Positions 15,927 to 19,231 of a stretch of DNA of 19,231 bases are shown one piece after another. Each line of letters begins with the position of its first letter. Position 1 is the first letter of the stretch. A program made the position numbers and the translations under genes. The notes beneath the pieces are model-generated. The model saw only the letters and a program-made list of their open reading frames with translations, was not told where the DNA came from and did no database searches. The DNA comes from Leptospirillum sp037442005 (GTDB lineage: Bacteria > Nitrospirota > Leptospirillia > Leptospirillales > Leptospirillaceae). The stretch covers positions 1 through 19,231 of the forward strand of contig JBBIRA010000036.1 of the NCBI GenBank assembly GCA_037442005.1. The letters run 5' to 3'.

Positions 15927-16605
15927 GCCGTCTTGCCCTCATGGTTCTCACTGCCCGCCCTTTTCCGGAAGGACGATGAATGCGGTCGTTCATCGCATCA
16001 ACAAGCTGTTCCGGAGGCAACGGAGAACGCAAAATCCTTTCATCATAGTCAATCCGGGACGGAATCGATTCTTTTCTTCCAACTCCTCGTCCAAGAAGTT
16101 GTTCAGCCCCAGTGAAGTTTTTCTCGGAAATTAAATCAAACGGGATCCGGCCATCGTGGGGCTGAAAAATGACAGCTCTATTCCCTCGGGCATTCCCCCG
16201 ATCAACCCTGCGGAAGAAATCCAGGACCTTCATGAGAAACTTTTCATTCATGGAGTTCATTGGTTTCCCGCTTGCCCAAAAATGAACGCTTCGACGGGAT
16301 ACGTGAAACAGTTTCCCTATTTCATCCCATGTCAGCCCCGAAATCATCCGAACTTCAGAGAGGGCCTGGCTGGTGGAGATCGCTCCGTTTTCAGCGAGAA
16401 TGGAATCTTTCAAAAGGGGAATCTCTCCAGAACCGGCACTGGTGATACTTCCCGAAAAAATAATGTTATTTTTCAAAAAATGATCGGGACCCCCCGAAGA
16501 TGTTCCCGCTATCGCCAATGAACCACCGATCCCTATACAAAGAGTCGTCACAACAAGAACGGTGTTTTGAGCATAATGAACCAATGAAGTTCCTGATGAA
16601 TTCAT
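15913..16605 (-). CDS. Membrane-anchored helix-turn-helix protein, second cassette gene
   Basis: The product (230 aa) has a hydrophobic segment at about residues 14-34, a Gly/Ser-rich linker, and an XRE-like helix-turn-helix (about 82-115: ALSEVRMISGLTWDEIGKLF, then VSRRSVHFWASGKPM). A helical stretch (NEKFLMKVLDFFRRVDRG, 120-137) and a basic C-terminus of unknown fold follow. The SRRxxHFWASGKPM pattern with a following RVDRG is one I recall in uncharacterised HTH proteins next to TIGR04255 genes. The ATG overlaps the stop of the upstream gene as ATGA, so translation is coupled. A DNA-binding domain behind a membrane segment would suggest a membrane-tethered regulator or sensor; the function is unknown. 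Confidence 0.78.
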   Translation of the reverse strand: MNSSGTSLVHYAQNTVLVVTTLCIGIGGSLAIAGTSSGGPDHFLKNNIIFSGSITSAGSGEIPLLKDSILAENGAISTSQALSEVRMISGLTWDEIGKLFHVSRRSVHFWASGKPMNSMNEKFLMKVLDFFRRVDRGNARGNRAVIFQPHDGRIPFDLISEKNFTGAEQLLGRGVGRKESIPSRIDYDERILRSPLPPEQLVDAMNDRIHRPSGKGRAVRTMRARRREIG

Positions 16606-17396
16606 GGCTTACCCCCGTATCTCTTAAGAAATTCGTCGGTTGCCGCCCATCTGAAAAATGAATAAATTCGTTCGGCTAACTTTTGGGATTGAAGCAGGAG
16701 AACTTCGATATCGAACGGCGTGGGTTTTGCCACAAAAGCATCGATATCCAGTAGCCAGCTTCGTTCATTGATCGGCTCAATAGATGTGGGGTCGACTGTC
16801 GCGTGTGGGGGAAGGTAGCCCCAGCGGGTCAACATTTCTCCCGATTCTTCATCCAGGGTGAACAGGCTTTCCCTTATCGAATGGCGAACTGTCGCAGAAG
16901 GAATGTCGCCGAAGTCTCCTAATAAGTCAGGTCGAATCATTGATGGAAGATGCTGAAAATCCTTCTCGGTTACTCGGTCCACATAACGGACCCCAAGGCG
17001 ATCCACTATTTCGGTTCCGATTTGCGTGTTGAATGCTGTTAACAACTTCAGAAGCCGATCGAGAAAATCTTTCCGGCTCGTGTACTCCTTTGTTTCAATT
17101 GCTAAAAAATTCTGGCCAAGAGATGCGCGCCATATTTCCTTTTGATCGAAGAATCGCCAGATAGTATTGGATCTGGGTTCTGCAATCCCATTTTCAATAA
17201 ACAGTCCCTGACTGACTTCTGGTCGCATGATTGGATAATCGTGTCTGATGTTTTCCTGGAATGGTGCGATAAAACTGCTTTTCTCCAAGGATGCAATCGA
17301 AGGAAAGCGAATCTGTGAAATGACCCTCACGAGAGGCGCCTTTCTCAGTGTCACCTCCGCTGGGGGGCCACCAACCAATGGATTTTTTGTGGGCAT
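16602..17396 (-). CDS. TIGR04255 family protein, first cassette gene
   Basis: The product (264 aa) carries hallmarks I associate with the uncharacterised TIGR04255 family: PLVRVISQIRFP (21-32), DRLGVRYVDRV (132-142), SWLLDIDAF (213-221) and the C-terminal FFRWAATDEFLKRYG (247-261). No signal peptide or membrane segment is seen, so it is likely cytoplasmic. The start at 17396 follows GGAGA nine bases upstream and lies about 40 bases past a good promoter. The open frame continues upstream to 17495, but that extension crosses the promoter and is rejected. The biochemical function of the family is unknown to me; the operon suggests it acts with the HTH protein and the TQSCDIVR protein. Confidence 0.85.
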   Translation of the reverse strand: MPTKNPLVGGPPAEVTLRKAPLVRVISQIRFPSIASLEKSSFIAPFQENIRHDYPIMRPEVSQGLFIENGIAEPRSNTIWRFFDQKEIWRASLGQNFLAIETKEYTSRKDFLDRLLKLLTAFNTQIGTEIVDRLGVRYVDRVTEKDFQHLPSMIRPDLLGDFGDIPSATVRHSIRESLFTLDEESGEMLTRWGYLPPHATVDPTSIEPINERSWLLDIDAFVAKPTPFDIEVLLLQSQKLAERIYSFFRWAATDEFLKRYGGKP

Positions 17397-17442
17397 GTGT
17401 TTGTTCTCCGATAGAAAACCAAGAGTCAGGAAGCCTGTCTGA

Positions 17443-17471
17443 AGGATAGCATAGCCCTTGAAATATGTGAA
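17443..17471 (-). promoter_or_regulatory. Promoter of the three-gene cassette
   Basis: On the minus strand TTCACA (17466-17471) is followed after 17 bases by TATCCT (17443-17448). This matches the sigma70 consensus at 5/6 and 4/6 positions and predicts a leader of about 40 bases before the ATG at 17396. Confidence 0.55.
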
Positions 17472-17651
17472 GCTTAATGTGAAGTATGGCCACAAAGGAT
17501 TTTTTCATCCTGAGCCCACCAATGCTCCAAAAATGTCCCTTTTCCCGCGATGAAGGGGGTTCTTATTTTTTTCTCCCTCATTCCCCTCAACTCAATCGCG
17601 GTTTTCAGGGAGCCCGGCCGGATTGCATTTTAAACGGACTCGTGATAAATA

Positions 17652-17672
17652 TTCAGACTATCTTCCATCGCG
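17652..17672 (+). repeat. Left copy of tRNA-flanking direct repeat
   Basis: TTCAGACTATCTTC (17652-17665) followed by CATCG recurs at 17751-17771 as the same 14 bases, then AA, then CATCG. The two copies bracket the tRNA-Gly, 99 bp apart. Confidence 0.7.
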
Positions 17673-17673
17673 T

Positions 17674-17748
17674 GCGGGATTAACTCAGCGGTAGAGTGTC
17701 AGCTTCCCAAGCTGAAGGTCGTGGGTTCGAATCCCATATCCCGCTCCA
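17674..17748 (+). tRNA. tRNA-Gly (anticodon CCC)
   Basis: The cloverleaf is readable: acceptor GCGGGAT (17674-17680) pairs with ATCCCGC (17738-17744); the D arm is ACTC/GAGT; the anticodon stem TCAGC/GCTGA encloses loop TTCCCAA with anticodon CCC (reads GGG); the T arm is GTGGG TTCGAAT CCCAT; the discriminator is T and CCA is encoded (17746-17748). It is flanked by direct repeats and lies next to a recombinase remnant, so it may have served as an integration site. A weak upstream promoter, TTGCAT (17623-17628) with TAAATA (17646-17651), is possible. Confidence 0.95.
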
Positions 17749-17750
17749 CT

Positions 17751-17771
17751 TTCAGACTATCTTCAACATCG
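17751..17771 (+). repeat. Right copy of tRNA-flanking direct repeat
   Basis: TTCAGACTATCTTC-AA-CATCG, the near-identical partner of 17652-17672. On the minus strand this copy encodes the last residues (MLKIV) and stop of the recombinase remnant. Confidence 0.7.
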
Positions 17772-17937
17772 GTTGTGCCGTAATTGTGACGTGCTTTGAG
17801 TTTTCCACAAATCGGGCGAGATGCTCCGTGGCCAGGTGAGCATACCGCTGGACCATCTTGAAGTCGGACCATCCTCCCAATTCCTGAAGAACGTTCAGTG
17901 GCGTTCCGTTTTGGATATGCCAAGATGCCCAGGTGTG
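17752..17937 (-). pseudogene. Tyrosine recombinase (integrase) C-terminal remnant
   Basis: The last 61 residues read HTWASWHIQNGTPLNVLQEL, then GGWSDFKMVQRYAHLATEHL, ending in a natural stop at 17752. This matches the C-terminus of phage-type integrases (typically HDLRHTFASW...LQELGGW...MVxRYAHL), including the nucleophile tyrosine in RYAHL and the tryptophan in GGW. Immediately upstream of HTWASWH the residues become unrelated, so the HxxR motif and the rest of the catalytic and DNA-binding domains are missing. The remnant abuts the tRNA-Gly, the usual place for island integrases. It is inactive. Confidence 0.8.
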
Positions 17938-18069
17938 TGCAACTCTGACCTTCTCTTCTTCCGTTGTAGTTCCCCTCCCGCCTTGGGATCGTTCCGATCC
18001 CGGGGATCCCACGGCCTCACTTCTTCACACCGGCCCCTGGGGGAGAGAGAAGTGAATGACCTTCCTCCT

Positions 18070-18098
18070 TTGACTTTCATACGGCCATGCCGTATGAT
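18070..18098 (+). promoter_or_regulatory. Toxin-antitoxin promoter
   Basis: TTGACT (18070-18075) and TATGAT (18093-18098) are separated by exactly 17 bases, a near-consensus sigma70 promoter. Transcription is expected to start about 7 bases after the -10 box, essentially at the ATG at 18105, so the mRNA would be leaderless. Confidence 0.7.
18078..18096 (+). promoter_or_regulatory. Palindromic operator inside the toxin-antitoxin promoter
   Basis: Perfect inverted repeat CATACGGC-CAT-GCCGTATG (8-bp arms, 3-bp centre) fills the spacer and overlaps the -10 box. It is well placed for autorepression by the HTH antitoxin or the toxin-antitoxin complex. Confidence 0.7.
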
Positions 18099-18104
18099 GG
18101 GTTC

Positions 18105-18425
18105 ATGTTGACGATCGTCGAATCCTCCCTTTTCTCCCGTCTCGTCTTCGACTACCTCTCCGGGGAGGAGTACGACGCTCTGAAACTCTTTCTCGCGTTG
18201 AATCCCGAAGCCGGTGACTTGATCCCTGGTTCGGGCGGTCTCAGGAAAATCCGTTGGTTCCGGACGGGAACGGGAAAGCGGGGAGGCGTCCGGGTGATCT
18301 ACTTTCTCCGGACTACTCGGGGAGAAATCGCCCTTCTGACGCTCTATGCCAAATCGCGTCTCGGCAACATTCCTCCCCATATCGCCAGGCAATTGAAGGA
18401 GGCGTTTGAAAATGGCCAAATCTGA
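18105..18425 (+). CDS. RelE/HigB-type toxin
   Basis: The product (106 aa) resembles RelE/HigB-like toxins of the COG4737 type: FDYLSGEEYDALKLFLALNP (15-34), the core PGSGGLRKIRWFRTGTGKRG (41-60), VRVIYF and the C-terminal LLTLYAKS (78-84 region). Such toxins cleave mRNA on the ribosome; catalytic residues are not verified here. The start at 18105 is preferred over the ATG at 18087, because the latter lies inside the operator and upstream of the predicted transcription start. The stop overlaps the antitoxin gene. Toxin first and antitoxin second is the HigBA arrangement. Confidence 0.87.
   Translation: MLTIVESSLFSRLVFDYLSGEEYDALKLFLALNPEAGDLIPGSGGLRKIRWFRTGTGKRGGVRVIYFLRTTRGEIALLTLYAKSRLGNIPPHIARQLKEAFENGQI
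18396..18402 (+). promoter_or_regulatory. Ribosome binding site of the antitoxin
   Basis: AAGGAGG lies nine bases before the ATG at 18412 and only three before the in-frame TTG at 18406, so ATG is the start. It sits inside the toxin gene. The antitoxin therefore has a strong site, while the toxin has none. Confidence 0.65.
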
Positions 18426-18720
18426 CAAGAAACTTGAGGAAATGGAAAAAGGCCGGGACATCTGGAATGAGGTTTTGGAGAGCGTCCGTGAAATCCAGGC
18501 CGAAAAAGGGAAGAAGGTTTCCGTGACACTCCCGGCCGCCGCCCAGGTCCGGAAGGTCTCGGGTCTCTCCCAGAGCGAGTTCGCCGAAATCCTGGGCGTC
18601 TCGGTCCGGACCCTCCAGGATTGGGAACAGGGGAGGCGAAGACCCTCGGGAGCCGCGGCGACCCTCCTTCGGATTGCCGAAAAGCACCCCGATCTATTGC
18701 GGGAAGCGATAGCCGGCTGA
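18412..18720 (+). CDS. XRE-family HTH antitoxin (HigA-like)
   Basis: The product (102 aa) has a charged N-terminal helix (about 1-35) and a lambda-repressor-type helix-turn-helix (about 46-75: VRKVSGLSQSEFAEILGVSV, RTLQDWEQGRRRPSG), then a short C-terminal helix. This is the usual form of antitoxins paired with COG4737 toxins, which neutralise the toxin and repress the operon. It overlaps the toxin gene by 14 bases and has a strong AAGGAGG site. The palindrome in the promoter is its probable binding site. Confidence 0.9.
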   Translation: MAKSDKKLEEMEKGRDIWNEVLESVREIQAEKGKKVSVTLPAAAQVRKVSGLSQSEFAEILGVSVRTLQDWEQGRRRPSGAAATLLRIAEKHPDLLREAIAG

Positions 18721-18735
18721 TTCACGACTGACCTC

Positions 18736-18754
18736 CTTTTCCCCCCGGGAAAAG
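18736..18754. terminator. Hairpin between converging genes
   Basis: CTTTTCCC (18736-18743), loop CCC, GGGAAAAG (18747-18754) forms an 8-bp stem between the antitoxin and the converging small gene. No T-run follows on the plus strand, so termination is uncertain. Confidence 0.35.
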
Positions 18755-18766
18755 TGGCAAGCGTGG

Positions 18767-19036
18767 TCATTTCCTCTCCTCCCGATAAAGATTTATGGCC
18801 CTCAAGGCAGCCTCGACGTATTTTTCCTGGATGTTTGGTGGAATCACACCATCCTCGATGCGGGGTGGAGAAAACGACACTTCCCCAAGTTTCTGAAGGT
18901 CCATTTCTCTGGTATCGACGATCCATTCTCCGTTCTCGAAAACAACCCCTCGCGTCCCTTCAGGACAAACGACTGCCCCCAAAAAACCCGTTTTGATGCC
19001 TTTGACGATAGCAATTTTCCCGCTTTCTAAACCCAT
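18767..19036 (-). CDS. Small hypothetical protein
   Basis: The product (89 aa) is of unknown family. The first half is beta-rich and glycine-rich (GKIAIVKGIKTGFLGAVV, GVVFENGEWIVDT), somewhat like a small SH3/KOW-type barrel. The second half ends in a charged helix (YVEAALRAINLYREERK). AAGGAG lies seven bases before the ATG, which strongly supports translation. It has no signal peptide or membrane segment. It converges with the toxin-antitoxin pair and is probably accessory cargo. Confidence 0.7.
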   Translation of the reverse strand: MGLESGKIAIVKGIKTGFLGAVVCPEGTRGVVFENGEWIVDTREMDLQKLGEVSFSPPRIEDGVIPPNIQEKYVEAALRAINLYREERK

Positions 19037-19126
19037 CTTTTTCTCCTTTTTGGTTGAGTTTTATCCCTGACCGCTTCTCTCAGTTTTTCTTTCCGAATCC
19101 CTTGAATCCGCCTAACACTGCAGCGC

Positions 19127-19153
19127 GGGAATTTTCGAGATCGAAAATCTCCC
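19127..19153. promoter_or_regulatory. Palindromic site upstream of the small gene
   Basis: GGGA-ATTTTCGA-GA-TCGAAAAT-C-TCCC is a 12-bp inverted repeat with a 2-base centre and one unpaired base. It lies about 90 bp upstream of the small minus-strand gene and could be an operator or a terminator hairpin of a gene outside the window. Confidence 0.4.
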
Positions 19154-19231
19154 AAGAATTTCGAGCAGTCTTTGAGCAGAAATTGGTCAATGGGGGGGCG
19201 GTCTCTTTCAGCGGACGACAGGGAAGTGTTC

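Noticed and set aside
17699..17923. Minus-strand frame ending MGFEPTTFSLGS
   Set aside because: The tail is simply the antisense translation of the tRNA-Gly, a well-known artefact, and the rest is out of frame with the integrase remnant.
17895..18926. 343-codon open frame on the minus strand
   Set aside because: It is antisense to the toxin and antitoxin genes, which have a promoter, operator, ribosome binding site and family motifs. Its own residues are low-quality (Ser/Arg/Pro-rich) and match no family.

Overview
The window looks like a Gram-negative bacterial chromosome of moderately high GC. The main evidence is a type II secretion (T2SS) locus with a secretin and pseudopilins. The order gspC-D-E-F-G-N-L-M-K and the overall look would fit a deep-branching lineage such as Nitrospirota (Leptospirillum-like), but no sequence feature fixes the taxon and this is a weak inference. 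Almost all core genes lie on the minus strand.

Left part (1-4600). A membrane proteolysis pair sits on the minus strand: a long NfeD with a ClpP-like serine protease domain, followed 9 bp later by a slipin (stomatin/SPFH), behind a good sigma70-type promoter. Next to it on the plus strand is a decayed group II intron reverse transcriptase/maturase whose YADD motif is still readable. Then come a secreted, extremely His-rich small protein with its own promoter and terminator, and a TPR protein just downstream of the secretion operon.

Central part (4671-14770). One minus-strand operon of nine genes encodes a T2SS: inner-membrane clamp protein GspC, secretin GspD, ATPase GspE, platform protein GspF, major pseudopilin GspG, GspN, cytoplasmic/inner-membrane linkers GspL and GspM, and the minor pseudopilin GspK. 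GspH, GspI, GspJ and the prepilin peptidase are not in the cluster. A thiS-like sulfur carrier gene is divergent from gspC.

Right part (15164-19231), accessory DNA. The main item is a minus-strand, translationally coupled three-gene cassette: a TIGR04255-type protein, a membrane-anchored helix-turn-helix protein, and a short protein with a TQSCDIVR motif. I do not know its function. The third gene appears to be broken by an internal deletion with a frameshift. A tRNA-Gly(CCC) follows, flanked by imperfect direct repeats and abutting the C-terminal remnant of a tyrosine recombinase, which suggests an integration hot spot. Next are a RelE/HigB-type toxin and XRE antitoxin pair, whose promoter contains a perfect palindrome and predicts a leaderless toxin mRNA, and a small unknown gene on the opposite strand.
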